Assembly (NCBI RefSeq): GCF_001702265.1
Contig: NZ_MAUE01000032.1
Coordinates: 30,963 to 90,028, forward strand
DNA length: 59,066 bases
From: Pseudomonas aylmerensis
GTDB taxonomy: Bacteria; Pseudomonadota; Gammaproteobacteria; Pseudomonadales; Pseudomonadaceae
Direction: 5' to 3'
In this document: piece after piece, positions 15,370-25,051 of the stretch
Layout: every line of letters starts with the position of its first letter
Numbering within the stretch: the stretch's first letter is position 1
Position numbers and translations under genes: made by a program
Notes under the pieces: generated by a model
Database searches by the model: none
The model's input: only the letters and a program-made list of their open reading frames with translations
Told to the model about the DNA's origin: nothing

Positions 15370-16782
15370 TCAGCTCGCGGTGCGTGCCGCCGCTTGAGTC
15401 GGCTGCAGCTTGAACACGTAGAACAACACCGTCAGCAGCACCAGGAACACCGGCCCCACGTAGAGCGCCACACGGGTGTCCGGGAAGTACGCCATCAGGC
15501 CCACCACCAGCACCAGGAACGCCAAGGCCAGGTAGGAGCTGACCGGGTACAGCCACATGCGGTATTTAAGGCCGTCACGTTCGGCCTGGGTCAGGCTCTT
15601 GCGGAACTTGAGCTGGGCCAGGAGGATCATCAGCCAGGTCCAGATCGCGCCGAAGGTAGCGATGGAAGTGACCCAGACGAAGACTTTTTCCGGAACCATG
15701 TAGTTGAGCAGCACGCCCAGCAACAGCACGAAGATCGACAGCAGCAGCGCCTTGCGCGGCACGCCGTTGCTTGAGGTGGTGCCGAACGTGGCCGGCGCCT
15801 GGCCGTTCTGCGCAAGGCTGTAGAGCATGCGCCCGGTGCTGAAGATGCCGCCGTTGCACGACGACAGCGCCGCGGTGATCACCACGAAGTTGATGATGCC
15901 GGCGGCGGTCTTGATACCCAGGCGCTCGAAGGTCATCACGAACGGGCTGCCCTGGGTGCCGATTTCATTCCACGGGTAGATCGACAGGATCACGAACAAC
16001 GCACCGACGTAGAACAGCAGAATACGCCAGAACACCGAGCCGATGGCGCTGGGGATGGTCTTCTGCGGGTTCTTCGCTTCACCGGCGGTGAGGCCGATCA
16101 TCTCTACGCCCAGGTAGGCAAACATCACCATTTGCAGCGACATCAGCACGCCCTGGATGCCATTGGGCATGAAGCCGCCGTGGGCCCACAGGTTGGAAAT
16201 CCCCAGTGCCACGCCGTCGTTGCCAAAACCGAACGCGATGATGCCGACGCCACCGATCACCATCGCAATGATGGTGACGATCTTGATCAGCGCGAACCAG
16301 AATTCGAACTCACCGAAGGCTTTCACCGCGATCAGGTTGATGGTGCCCATGCTGATCAGGGCCGCCAGGGCCCAGATCCAGCGTGGCGTATCGGGGAACC
16401 ACACGCCCATGTACACCGCCACGGCAGTGATCTCGGCCACACAGGTCACCAGCCACAGGAACCAGTAGTTCCAGCCGGTCAGGAAGCCCGCCAACGGCCC
16501 GAGGTAATCCTGGGCATAGCGGCTGAAGGAGCCGGCCACCGGGTTGTGCACGGCCATTTCGCCGAGGGCGCGCATGATCACCAGGATGGCCAGGCCACCG
16601 ATGATGTAGGACAGCATGATGGCCGGTCCGGCCATTTCGATGGCCTTGGCCGAGCCCAGGAACAGGCCGACACCGATACAGGCGCCGAGGGCCATCAGGC
16701 GGATATGCCGCTCGCCCAGTTCGCGTTTGAGCGGGCCGCCCGAAGCGGTCTCGCCATGGGGCAGGTGGTTGCCGACTGGCAT
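15370..16782 (-). CDS. AAT-type amino acid permease (ProY-like)
   Basis: 470 residues with about twelve hydrophobic segments. LKRELGERHIRLMALGACIG, then GVGLFLGSAKAIEMAGPAI, is the AAT-subfamily entry motif of basic/aromatic/proline permeases. FAYLGVEMIGLTAGEAKNPQ is the conserved loop after TM6. The sequence is closest in feel to ProY of pseudomonads; histidine or another amino acid is possible. Inner-membrane proton-coupled importer. The 258-bp upstream gap is AT-rich, has a GGGAATTCCC palindrome at 16969-16978 and probably holds the promoter. Confidence 0.85.
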   Translation of the reverse strand: MPVGNHLPHGETASGGPLKRELGERHIRLMALGACIGVGLFLGSAKAIEMAGPAIMLSYIIGGLAILVIMRALGEMAVHNPVAGSFSRYAQDYLGPLAGFLTGWNYWFLWLVTCVAEITAVAVYMGVWFPDTPRWIWALAALISMGTINLIAVKAFGEFEFWFALIKIVTIIAMVIGGVGIIAFGFGNDGVALGISNLWAHGGFMPNGIQGVLMSLQMVMFAYLGVEMIGLTAGEAKNPQKTIPSAIGSVFWRILLFYVGALFVILSIYPWNEIGTQGSPFVMTFERLGIKTAAGIINFVVITAALSSCNGGIFSTGRMLYSLAQNGQAPATFGTTSSNGVPRKALLLSIFVLLLGVLLNYMVPEKVFVWVTSIATFGAIWTWLMILLAQLKFRKSLTQAERDGLKYRMWLYPVSSYLALAFLVLVVGLMAYFPDTRVALYVGPVFLVLLTVLFYVFKLQPTQAAARTAS

Positions 16783-17040
16783 AGGGATACAACCTCGTCT
16801 TGTTATTGGATATGAGCCTCTGAGTCCGGTACGTCACGACGGGTCTGCCATGGCGTACCGTTTCCGCTTGGCCTTTTGGGTCAATCGGTCTGGCCGGGCC
16901 AGATCAGGGGGGTGCAGTATAAAAAGCTCAACCCAGTGATTTTCACTCTATAAACGGCAATATTCAGAGGGAATTCCCGTATAAATCCTATTGCGCGGTT
17001 GGAGTATCGCACAGCAATGGTGCGCCATTTCAAGCCCGGC

Positions 17041-20000
17041 CTATCCACCAGGCGTCCACAGCGGTGCGTCGAAGAACAACTTGCGTGCCATCCGCCGGTT
17101 GATTTCGCCGCGATGGATATCCAGGCTTAGGCTGACACGCCCGCCCTGCCCGGCCTGAATACTGGCAAATGCCTGCGCCTGGGCCTGGGCCTGAGTCTGC
17201 TTGCCCATCCGATGCTGCGCAGATGTCTTGAGGTGCGCGGCATTGAAGTGATCGTCCGGGCTGGTCTGGCGCTCATAGTGAAAGTGCGCGTAACAAAAGG
17301 CCTCGCGCGTATGCACATCGATCACCACATAGGTTTGCAGCCAATCATTGGGGCTGCCGGCCACCGCGACTCGCCCGCCTTGCCGGAATATGCTCGCCTC
17401 ATGATGACTGACCAGCACATCCACGCCGGACTGGGTGGGCAGGCGTGCCTTGATGGCACTCAGTCGCGCGCGCAAACCCTGCTCGGATAAACGGCTGGCA
17501 GCGGCTCGCAGGGCATCGACCTCGGTCCTGGCGCGCGCCCGTTGGGTGGCGGCCAGGCGCGCTGGCTCGCTGTACTGCAGGTGCCGATGAAGGGTCTCGG
17601 CGCACTGGCGCAACTTATCGGCACGCTGCTCCAGGATATCCTGCAGCGACTGCGGCTCGTTGGCCGTGCGCGCCATCCTCAAGACCTCGCCGATGGCTTT
17701 TTCCACCTCAGCCCGCAATGCCTGGCCCTGCTCAATCAGGCTATTGAGACCGGACATTGAACCTGCACGCGTGGCAGCCGGTTTCTTGACCTGCTCCCAG
17801 ACCCCATCGGCGGCATGGGTAAACGAGGCGATTACGGTGTTCTGTGCATCCACCACCTCTGCCACCTCCGCCGGCTCTTCGCCAGTCGTTATCTTTAGCT
17901 GAGCCACATACAACTCCTGATTGCGCGTGCGGATGATGTTTTTGCGCGGCGCGCGAGGTGTCAGCTGTGTGCGTGGCGCAGGGGTCGCAGGGGTCGCAGG
18001 CGCCAGGGCGGTGGACAACTCGCGGTCTGCCTCTGCGTGCAACTGGCTGAACAGCTGCTGCAACTTGTCCAGGTAAACCAGGTGGAATTTATCCGGCGCC
18101 ATCGCGCGCCAGAATTCGATGCGGTCATCGGTCTGGGCATAAACACGGTTGAAGCTCTCCAGCAACTCGATGCGCAGTTCAGTGCTATGGGGCGCCAACT
18201 CCTCCAGCTGCGCCTGGGATCCACTGGCCCAGCGTGCGCGCTGAATGGTGTCGTCCAAGCCTTGAAAAAAATCCTCATCCAGCCTCGGCCCTTCGGTATT
18301 GAGCGCCACCGCCCACAACGCCGTCACCTGCAGCGACTGCAATTCCAACACCGACGGACTTGTCGGCAAGCCCAGCTGCAAGGCCCGGGCCTTGTCCTGT
18401 CCGAACTTGGGAACACGCTCCAATTCCTTCAGGAAGGCAAACTCCTGGGTGCGCCAGCGGATCGCGTTCTCGTTGCTGTCCGCCAATTGCCGCAGCCCGT
18501 CGATCAGGGTCTGATGCGCCTGCAGATTGATGTCCAATGCGGCCTCTTCCTCACTCAGCGACTGCACGCGGTCCAGCAGCGGCTCCAGGCGAGTATTGAT
18601 CGCGAGGGTCGTTGAGCGCGCCTCTACCAGCAACTGCTGCAGGCCGAGGATCACGCCTTCAAGCGACGTCGACAGTTCACGTTCATAACCGGCTCGGGGC
18701 TTGAGTGCCTGCAGGTCCTTGAGGCACTGCAGCTCCAGCAGCGAAGCGTCGAGTTTGTTCTGCAGCTCCTGGGTGTAGCGGCTGGCCGCCGTGGCCCGTT
18801 GCTGTGCGGTGACGCTGGCGGCGTCGCTGGTCTTGAGGGTGTAAGCCACCACCATGGCGCGGTTCGCGGTCTCGCGGCGCACACCGTACTGGCGGTACTC
18901 CTGCTCCAGCTGCTGGCGGCGCGATTCGCTGTCCACGCCAACGCGCGGATAATCGGGCTGCCCCCCCAGCAGGCGCAGGCGCAGGTCCACCTCCCAGCCG
19001 CCAGTGTCGAGCAACTTGAGCCAAGGCCCGTTCTCGCGGCCATCGGCACTGATGACTCGCACACTGTTGTCGGTGACCCTGGCCCGGTACACATGACCCC
19101 GCACCAGCACCTGCCATTGCGGCGGTTGCGCGGCGGCATTGAACAACACCCCGTCGAGGCGCCCGCCCACCTGCGCGCCGGGCAATCGCGCCGGCCAGGG
19201 CCGGGCGAAGGCCTTGAGGCTCAGCCGCTCGAGCCGCGCCTGCATCGCCGGTGCAAGGGTGTCACGGGCATTGCTCCAGCCACCGGCGGCGCGCAACGGC
19301 ACCTCCAGCGGACCACGAACCAACGTGGTCGGCGCCGGCCGCGGCGTCGGCTCGAACGCCGGATGCTGCAGGTCAAGGCTGGCAGGCACCTCGTGAGGTG
19401 ACGCCCGATGCGCGAGGATCAGCACCAGGTTGGTCAGCAGGTCCATCACTCCCTTGGCCTGGGCGGCAGGGTCAGTCGTACTGATGGCCGGCACATCCTG
19501 GTGAACACTGTCCATCACCTGCAGCATCCATCCCACCAGCGCCACCGGCCCCCGGAGAAACGGCAACAGGCTATTGAAGAGCAACCAGCCGCCTTCCTTG
19601 AACGTCATCCAGCGCTGCTCGGCGTTGGAGACTGATTCGCGCTCTGCCAGGCTGACCAGCGCCTGCGCCGTGGAGGCGAACACCCCAGGCAATGGGTCCG
19701 CGTCCAGCAGTTGTTTGCTCAGGCGCACCGGCGCAGGACGATCGGGCACAGTGAACTCATCACCCGCCAGGAAATGCTGCACATGGGGCTCCTGGAATCC
19801 GCCGTTGGCGTACACCGCCTGACGCCTCGGCGGCAGCCACGCCAGCACCGTATCCTGCAACGGGCCTGGCGCACCGATCACATCGAACAGCGCCTGGGCG
19901 GATGCAAACTCACGCAGGCTGGGGCTGAACAGCGGCTGGTAGAGCAGGTGCGGCCCATCCTCCGAATGCCGCGGGCCAATGACATACAGATTGAGCACCG

Positions 20001-21621
20001 TGTCCGGCGCTGAGGTCGGCGAGGCCTTGAATGCCAACGGCCATAACGCCGCCTCCGGCTGCTGCAGCAGCGCGGCCTGCACCAGGCGATAACCGGCGTC
20101 GGTCAGGCCGTTCTCGCCCTGGAGCTTCATCTGCAACGCCAGCAGCGGCAGTTGCGCACGCAGCTGTTGAGTGAACAACGTTTCACGGCGCAGGCGTTCG
20201 GCGGGATCGTCCACCAGCCTTTGGCGCAGCAGCGCCGGGTACGCCTGGCCGATATCCACCTCGGTGACACAGCCCGTGAGCAGGGTGGCCGTCATCCAGT
20301 CGGGCGCGGCGGCGCCTTTGAGTTTGATCGCCGACGGCAAGTGGGGGAACCCGCCGAGGTTCTCGAGCGCCAGGTCCGTGAGCGTCAAGGTCAGCGGGTG
20401 CACCTCGCCCGTGGCAAAGCCGCCCGGGGTCATGGCCGCCGTCACGATGTGGTAAGTCAGTTCGATGTCATCCGGCTCGATGCCGTGGGCGCGGCGCTCC
20501 TTGCGCAGGCAGCCCTTGAGGGCCTCGGCAGCAAAGGTGCGGATCGGCGCAATGCCGTCCAGGAAACCCTGCCCGCCCGCCACGACCATCGCCTGCAACG
20601 CGCCGGCGTAGGCCAGGCTGTCGGCCGCCGAGGCGTGGATCAGCCACAGCGGCAACTGGTCCTGCACGCGCAGTTGAAACGGGGTCAGCACCGACTCGAA
20701 CCAGCGCGAAGGGTCGGTGATGTAATCGAGCATGGCCTGGAACTGTGCGGGCGTGCGCGGCACCGTGCGGTCGATCGCCAAGGTGTCCGCACGCTGGCAC
20801 TCGGCATAGCTGGCGGCCAGCGCATCGAAGGGGTCGCCCCAGGGGGCCTGCACAAACCACTCAAGGGCCTGGCCGGCCAGGCGGGCGTTCAGGTAGTCGG
20901 GGATCCGCGTGTCGATATCGTCCACACGCTCGAGCAGGTGAAGCCCGGTCGCAGGGCTGAACAGCCACGTGCCGAGGATCAACAGCGGCAGCATTTGCGC
21001 CGGCTGCGTAGTGCCTCGGGGCCGCACGTACACGGTGTGCACCGGCAAGGTTGCGTCGTGCAGGCTCCACTGGTGATCGGGACGACTGGCATGCATCGCC
21101 GCGCGTGGGAACGCGTCGCTGAATTGCTGCGCATTCATGCCCGGTGGTTTCGGGCTGTCATAGAGCAACGCCAGGCAATCATCCGACAAATAAGCCCAGC
21201 GCGTGGTGTTCACCGGCACCGTGCCCCGCCACCAGTCCTGCAGCTGTTCAAGCCAGGCGTCGAGCAGGCTGGGGCCGAGCTGGTTGATCACTTGCTCGAC
21301 GTCCGCCAGTGGCGGGCCCCCGCGCACATGGATCTCGCGTTGGTGCAGGAACACCTGGTGATAATCCTCGACATAGCGCAGCGGCTCGGCGCCGGCCAGG
21401 CACACCAGCACCTCATCGGCCAGCGGGCTGTAATGATATTGATCGGCTTGCACCGGGGTACCGATGCTCACCCCTTCGGCGCGCAGATTGAGGCTGGGGA
21501 AACGTTGATTCAGCGTGGCTTGCAGCTGCTTGAGGGCGACTTCCCGCAGTGTCGGGGGCTGGGAAAACAGACTGATGATCTGCTCGATATGGGGGCGACG
21601 CGGCGAATGTGTTGCAGACAT
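17041..21621 (-). CDS. Very large DUF6543-type (dermonecrotic-toxin-like) protein
   Basis: 1526 residues, with no signal peptide and no clear membrane helix pair. The start MSATHSPRRPHIEQIISLFS and the TLREVALKQLQATLNQRFPS region resemble the N-terminal domain of DUF6543/dermonecrotic-toxin-like Pseudomonas proteins. A charged helical region covers ~900-1130 and an Ala/Pro/Thr linker ~1200-1226. A conserved-looking C-terminal block contains VVIDVHTREAFCYAHFHY and a QAQAQAQA tract. No Rho-GTPase, ADP-ribosyl or protease active site was recognised. AAGGAAG precedes the ATG at 21621; the frame runs to 21744 but without family-like sequence. Divergent from the PBP gene. Function unknown; a toxin or secreted-effector role is inferred from the family and from the nearby NEL ligase. 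Confidence 0.75.
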   Translation of the reverse strand: MSATHSPRRPHIEQIISLFSQPPTLREVALKQLQATLNQRFPSLNLRAEGVSIGTPVQADQYHYSPLADEVLVCLAGAEPLRYVEDYHQVFLHQREIHVRGGPPLADVEQVINQLGPSLLDAWLEQLQDWWRGTVPVNTTRWAYLSDDCLALLYDSPKPPGMNAQQFSDAFPRAAMHASRPDHQWSLHDATLPVHTVYVRPRGTTQPAQMLPLLILGTWLFSPATGLHLLERVDDIDTRIPDYLNARLAGQALEWFVQAPWGDPFDALAASYAECQRADTLAIDRTVPRTPAQFQAMLDYITDPSRWFESVLTPFQLRVQDQLPLWLIHASAADSLAYAGALQAMVVAGGQGFLDGIAPIRTFAAEALKGCLRKERRAHGIEPDDIELTYHIVTAAMTPGGFATGEVHPLTLTLTDLALENLGGFPHLPSAIKLKGAAAPDWMTATLLTGCVTEVDIGQAYPALLRQRLVDDPAERLRRETLFTQQLRAQLPLLALQMKLQGENGLTDAGYRLVQAALLQQPEAALWPLAFKASPTSAPDTVLNLYVIGPRHSEDGPHLLYQPLFSPSLREFASAQALFDVIGAPGPLQDTVLAWLPPRRQAVYANGGFQEPHVQHFLAGDEFTVPDRPAPVRLSKQLLDADPLPGVFASTAQALVSLAERESVSNAEQRWMTFKEGGWLLFNSLLPFLRGPVALVGWMLQVMDSVHQDVPAISTTDPAAQAKGVMDLLTNLVLILAHRASPHEVPASLDLQHPAFEPTPRPAPTTLVRGPLEVPLRAAGGWSNARDTLAPAMQARLERLSLKAFARPWPARLPGAQVGGRLDGVLFNAAAQPPQWQVLVRGHVYRARVTDNSVRVISADGRENGPWLKLLDTGGWEVDLRLRLLGGQPDYPRVGVDSESRRQQLEQEYRQYGVRRETANRAMVVAYTLKTSDAASVTAQQRATAASRYTQELQNKLDASLLELQCLKDLQALKPRAGYERELSTSLEGVILGLQQLLVEARSTTLAINTRLEPLLDRVQSLSEEEAALDINLQAHQTLIDGLRQLADSNENAIRWRTQEFAFLKELERVPKFGQDKARALQLGLPTSPSVLELQSLQVTALWAVALNTEGPRLDEDFFQGLDDTIQRARWASGSQAQLEELAPHSTELRIELLESFNRVYAQTDDRIEFWRAMAPDKFHLVYLDKLQQLFSQLHAEADRELSTALAPATPATPAPRTQLTPRAPRKNIIRTRNQELYVAQLKITTGEEPAEVAEVVDAQNTVIASFTHAADGVWEQVKKPAATRAGSMSGLNSLIEQGQALRAEVEKAIGEVLRMARTANEPQSLQDILEQRADKLRQCAETLHRHLQYSEPARLAATQRARARTEVDALRAAASRLSEQGLRARLSAIKARLPTQSGVDVLVSHHEASIFRQGGRVAVAGSPNDWLQTYVVIDVHTREAFCYAHFHYERQTSPDDHFNAAHLKTSAQHRMGKQTQAQAQAQAFASIQAGQGGRVSLSLDIHRGEINRRMARKLFFDAPLWTPGG

Positions 21622-21801
21622 GGCAGTGGACTTCCTTGTGACGGACGCTGAAGTGGGTCCGATAAGCCCGAACGGTAGGGAAGTACCACGACGGTCGGTG
21701 GTAACCGGATGCCCCCACGCAGACAAATTCTTCGACGGCGCCAATCAGCGTCTAAGCTTCATTCAAGTCCGATCAATCTGCCGGGATGGGATCAATCGAC
21801 T

Positions 21802-24800
21802 ATGGGCGCTTTATGGCAAACCGATTCAACCCAGGCTGCGGTTCCCACCGACAGCGCGGATGAACAGCCATTGCCACGACGCCCGCGCAGACCTGCGTAC
21901 CGCTGGCGCCTGGTGTGGCTGCTGCTGGTGATCGGCCTGATCGCCGCAGGGTTTGCCGCCCAGCGCGAGATGCGCACCGCGCACTGGCAGGCGCGCGAAC
22001 TCAGCCGCCTGGCGGGCACCCTCGGCTACACGCTGCAAGCCGGTGCGAGCGATGCCATCGTGTATCCCGGTGACGGCCCCTTCGACAAGCGCCTGGGCTA
22101 CAGCGACCTCGATCAATTCCTGCCGCGCCTGCTCAAGCGCAATTACCAGGTGCAGAGCCAGGTGCGCTTTTCCGCGCCACTCATGACGTATGTCGGGCGC
22201 GGCCTGTTCGTGCCCTATGCCGAAAAGATCCAGGCGGGCCTTTCGATCAATGACTGCCGGGCCGAGCCGCTGTACCAGTTCACCTACCCGCAGCAGGCGT
22301 ACCAGCAGTTCAGCGCGATCCCGCCGGTGGTGGTCAACAGCCTGCTGTTCATCGAGAACCGCGACCTGCTCGACCCGGCCCAGCCCCAGGCCAACCCGGC
22401 GGTGGACTGGCCGCGCTTCGCCAAGGCGGCATGGTCACAAGTGGCCAGGCTGCTGCACTTGCCCGGGCAGAGCGCCGGCGGCAGTACCCTGGCCACGCAA
22501 CTGGAAAAATACCGCCACTCCCCCGACGGCCTGACCCTGTCCGGCGGCGAGAAACTGCGCCAGATGTTTTCCGCCAGCGTGCGCGCCTATCAGGCCGGCC
22601 CGCAAACCTTGCAGGCCCGGCAGAATATCGTGCGCGATTACCTCAATAGCGTGCCGCTGTCCGCCGTGCCCGGTCATGGTGAAGTGCATGGCATGGCCGA
22701 AGGTTTGCGGGTGTGGTACGGCGCCGACTTTGACAAAACCAACGCCCTGCTCGCCGAACCCGGCACGCAACACCTCGCGCAAAAAGGCCTGGCGCTGCGC
22801 GAAGTGTTGTCGTTGATGATTGCCCAGCGCCGGCCTTCGCATTACTTGTCCAAGGGCCGCGACGAATTGACGAGCCTGACGGACAGCCACATCCGCCTGT
22901 TGGAGCAGAACGGCGTGGTCGAGCCGGCCCTGGCCAAGGCCGCGCTGGCGAGCAAGATCAGCTACCGCGACTGGCTGCAGCAACCGACGTTGCAACCGAT
23001 TGAAACCAACAAAGGCATCAGTGTCGCGCGCAGTCGCCTGGCCGCCCTGCTCAACCGTCCGCTGTACGACCTCGACCGCCTCGACCTGTCCGCCACCAGC
23101 ACCCTGCAAAATGACCTGCAGACCCAGGCCACCGCCTACCTCAAGCACCTGGCCGACCCCGCCTTCGCCGGCCAGCTCGGCCTGCTCGGCCCGCGTCTGT
23201 TGACGCCCGCCAGCACCGCCCAGGTGCGCTACAGCTTCACGCTGTATGAGATGACCGGCGACGGTGCCCGCGTGCGGGTGCAGACCGACAACACCGACCA
23301 GCCCTTCGATATCAACGAGAGCAGCAAGCTGGAACTCGGTTCCACGGCCAAGCTGCGCGTGCTCACCACCTACCTGCAAATCATCAGCGAGCTGCACGTC
23401 CGTTACGCCGGCCAGACGCCTGCGGCCTTGAAGAAAGTCGACATCGACGAACAGGATCGCCTGTCGCGCTGGGCGGTGGACTACCTGGCGCAAAACAGCG
23501 ACCAGAGCCTGCCGAAGATGCTCGATGCGGCGCTTGACCGGCAGTATTCCGCCAGCCCCGGCGAGAGCTTTTTTACCGGTGGCGGGATGCATCACTTTCA
23601 CAACTTTCGCAACGAAGACAACGGCCGCAGCCCCAGCTTGCGCGACGCCCTGCGCGAGTCGATCAACCTGCCGTTCATTCGCCTGATGCGCGACCTGGTG
23701 CGCTACAGCACCTATCACGGCGCCAACAACAGTGCCGAGCTGCTCAAGGACGACAGCGATCCACGTCGCCAGGAATACCTGGCCCAGTTCGCCGACCGCG
23801 AAGGCACCACCTTCCTGCTGCGCTTCTGGAAAAAGTACCGCAACAAGGACACCCAGGCCCGACTCGACACCTTCCTGGACGGCATGCGCCCAACCGCCAT
23901 GCGCCTGGCCGCCGTGCACCGTTACCTGCTGCCGCAGGCCAGCCAGGACAGTTTCAACCGCTTTGTCCGGGCGCACCTGAACACGCAAAAAGCCTCGGAA
24001 AAACTCACCGACGAACGCTTGGCCAAGCTCTATAAAGATTACGGCCCTGGCGCCTACGACCTGCCGGACCAAGGCTATATCGCCAAGGTCCACCCGCTGG
24101 ACTTGTGGTTGCTCGGCTACCTGTTGAACCACCCCGACGCCACCTTCACCCAGGCCGTCGCCGCGAGCGAGCATGAGCGCCAGGAAGTCTACGGCTGGCT
24201 GTTCAAGAGCCGGCACAAAAGCGCTCGCGACAGCCGTATCCGCACCATGCTGGAGATCGAAGCGTTCCTGGATATTCATCAGCGCTGGCAGGCGGTCGGC
24301 TACCCGTTCGACCATCTGGTGCCGTCCCTGGCCACCGCCATCGGCAGCTCGGGCGACCGCCCGGCGGCGCTGGCGGAACTGGTCGGCACCATCCTCAACG
24401 ACGGCATACGCGAGCCGACGCTGCGCATCGACAGCCTGCACTTTGCCGCCGACACGCCGTATGAAACCCGGCTGGTGAACAATCCCGACAAAGGCAAGCG
24501 GGTGATGCCCAGCGAAGTTGCCACCGCATTGCGTGGGGCGTTGTCGCAGGTGGTGGATGCAGGTACGGCGAAACGCGTGTCGGGCAGTTTCAAACTGGCC
24601 GACGGCACACCGCTGGCCATGGGCGGCAAGACCGGCACGGGCGACAACCGTATCGAAGCGATCGGCGCCGGTGGACGCATCCTCAGCTCCAAGGCGATCA
24701 ACCGCACGGCGACCTTTGTGTTCTACATCGGCGACCGGCATTTCGGCACCCTCACCGCCTTCGTCCCCGGCAGCGGCGCGCAGAATTTCACCTTTACCTC

Positions 24801-24933
24801 GGCGTTGCCGGTGCAGGTGCTCAAGGGCATGGCACCGGTGCTGATGCCGTACCTGCAACCGGGCAGCCATACCTTGTGCACCCCCGCCACGATGGCGGTC
24901 ACCGAAGGCGGTAGCCGGCTGTTTTCGAGGTGA
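21802..24933 (+). CDS. Class A-like penicillin-binding protein (transglycosylase + transpeptidase)
   Basis: 1043 residues, longer than usual class A PBPs (~750-850). A transmembrane helix (~34-53) is followed by a GT51 domain with ENRDLLDP (catalytic Glu185) and GGSTLATQLEKYRHS (from 226). The transpeptidase half has all three motifs: GSTAK (Ser514, Lys517), SIN (620-622) and KTGTG (943-947). It should anchor in the inner membrane and build peptidoglycan. The extra length lies mainly between SIN and KTG. I took the ATG at 21802; the frame extends to 21709 with non-family sequence. It lies between two DUF6543-related genes and starts 180 bp from the divergent one. Whether it serves normal wall synthesis or the toxin locus is open. 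Confidence 0.85.
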   Translation: MGALWQTDSTQAAVPTDSADEQPLPRRPRRPAYRWRLVWLLLVIGLIAAGFAAQREMRTAHWQARELSRLAGTLGYTLQAGASDAIVYPGDGPFDKRLGYSDLDQFLPRLLKRNYQVQSQVRFSAPLMTYVGRGLFVPYAEKIQAGLSINDCRAEPLYQFTYPQQAYQQFSAIPPVVVNSLLFIENRDLLDPAQPQANPAVDWPRFAKAAWSQVARLLHLPGQSAGGSTLATQLEKYRHSPDGLTLSGGEKLRQMFSASVRAYQAGPQTLQARQNIVRDYLNSVPLSAVPGHGEVHGMAEGLRVWYGADFDKTNALLAEPGTQHLAQKGLALREVLSLMIAQRRPSHYLSKGRDELTSLTDSHIRLLEQNGVVEPALAKAALASKISYRDWLQQPTLQPIETNKGISVARSRLAALLNRPLYDLDRLDLSATSTLQNDLQTQATAYLKHLADPAFAGQLGLLGPRLLTPASTAQVRYSFTLYEMTGDGARVRVQTDNTDQPFDINESSKLELGSTAKLRVLTTYLQIISELHVRYAGQTPAALKKVDIDEQDRLSRWAVDYLAQNSDQSLPKMLDAALDRQYSASPGESFFTGGGMHHFHNFRNEDNGRSPSLRDALRESINLPFIRLMRDLVRYSTYHGANNSAELLKDDSDPRRQEYLAQFADREGTTFLLRFWKKYRNKDTQARLDTFLDGMRPTAMRLAAVHRYLLPQASQDSFNRFVRAHLNTQKASEKLTDERLAKLYKDYGPGAYDLPDQGYIAKVHPLDLWLLGYLLNHPDATFTQAVAASEHERQEVYGWLFKSRHKSARDSRIRTMLEIEAFLDIHQRWQAVGYPFDHLVPSLATAIGSSGDRPAALAELVGTILNDGIREPTLRIDSLHFAADTPYETRLVNNPDKGKRVMPSEVATALRGALSQVVDAGTAKRVSGSFKLADGTPLAMGGKTGTGDNRIEAIGAGGRILSSKAINRTATFVFYIGDRHFGTLTAFVPGSGAQNFTFTSALPVQVLKGMAPVLMPYLQPGSHTLCTPATMAVTEGGSRLFSR

Positions 24934-25051
24934 CATTTGTTGAACGGAAGGCGCGGTTATCCGGCCTGTCCGACCCAGTATTCAAACTTATTCTCGGCCC
25001 CTGGCCTCAATAGACTGAAGCGCTTTCATGGCTCTTTTCAGGATCTGTTGC

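Noticed and set aside
22435..24936. Open frame of ~833 codons on the minus strand opposite the PBP gene
   Set aside because: It mirrors the GC-biased third positions of the PBP gene and has no recognisable domain, whereas the plus strand has all PBP motifs.
24934..25051. hrp box upstream of the NEL ligase gene
   Set aside because: No GGAACC/T followed by CCACNNA at the right spacing was found in this gap, nor in the gap before the DUF6543 gene (21622-21801).
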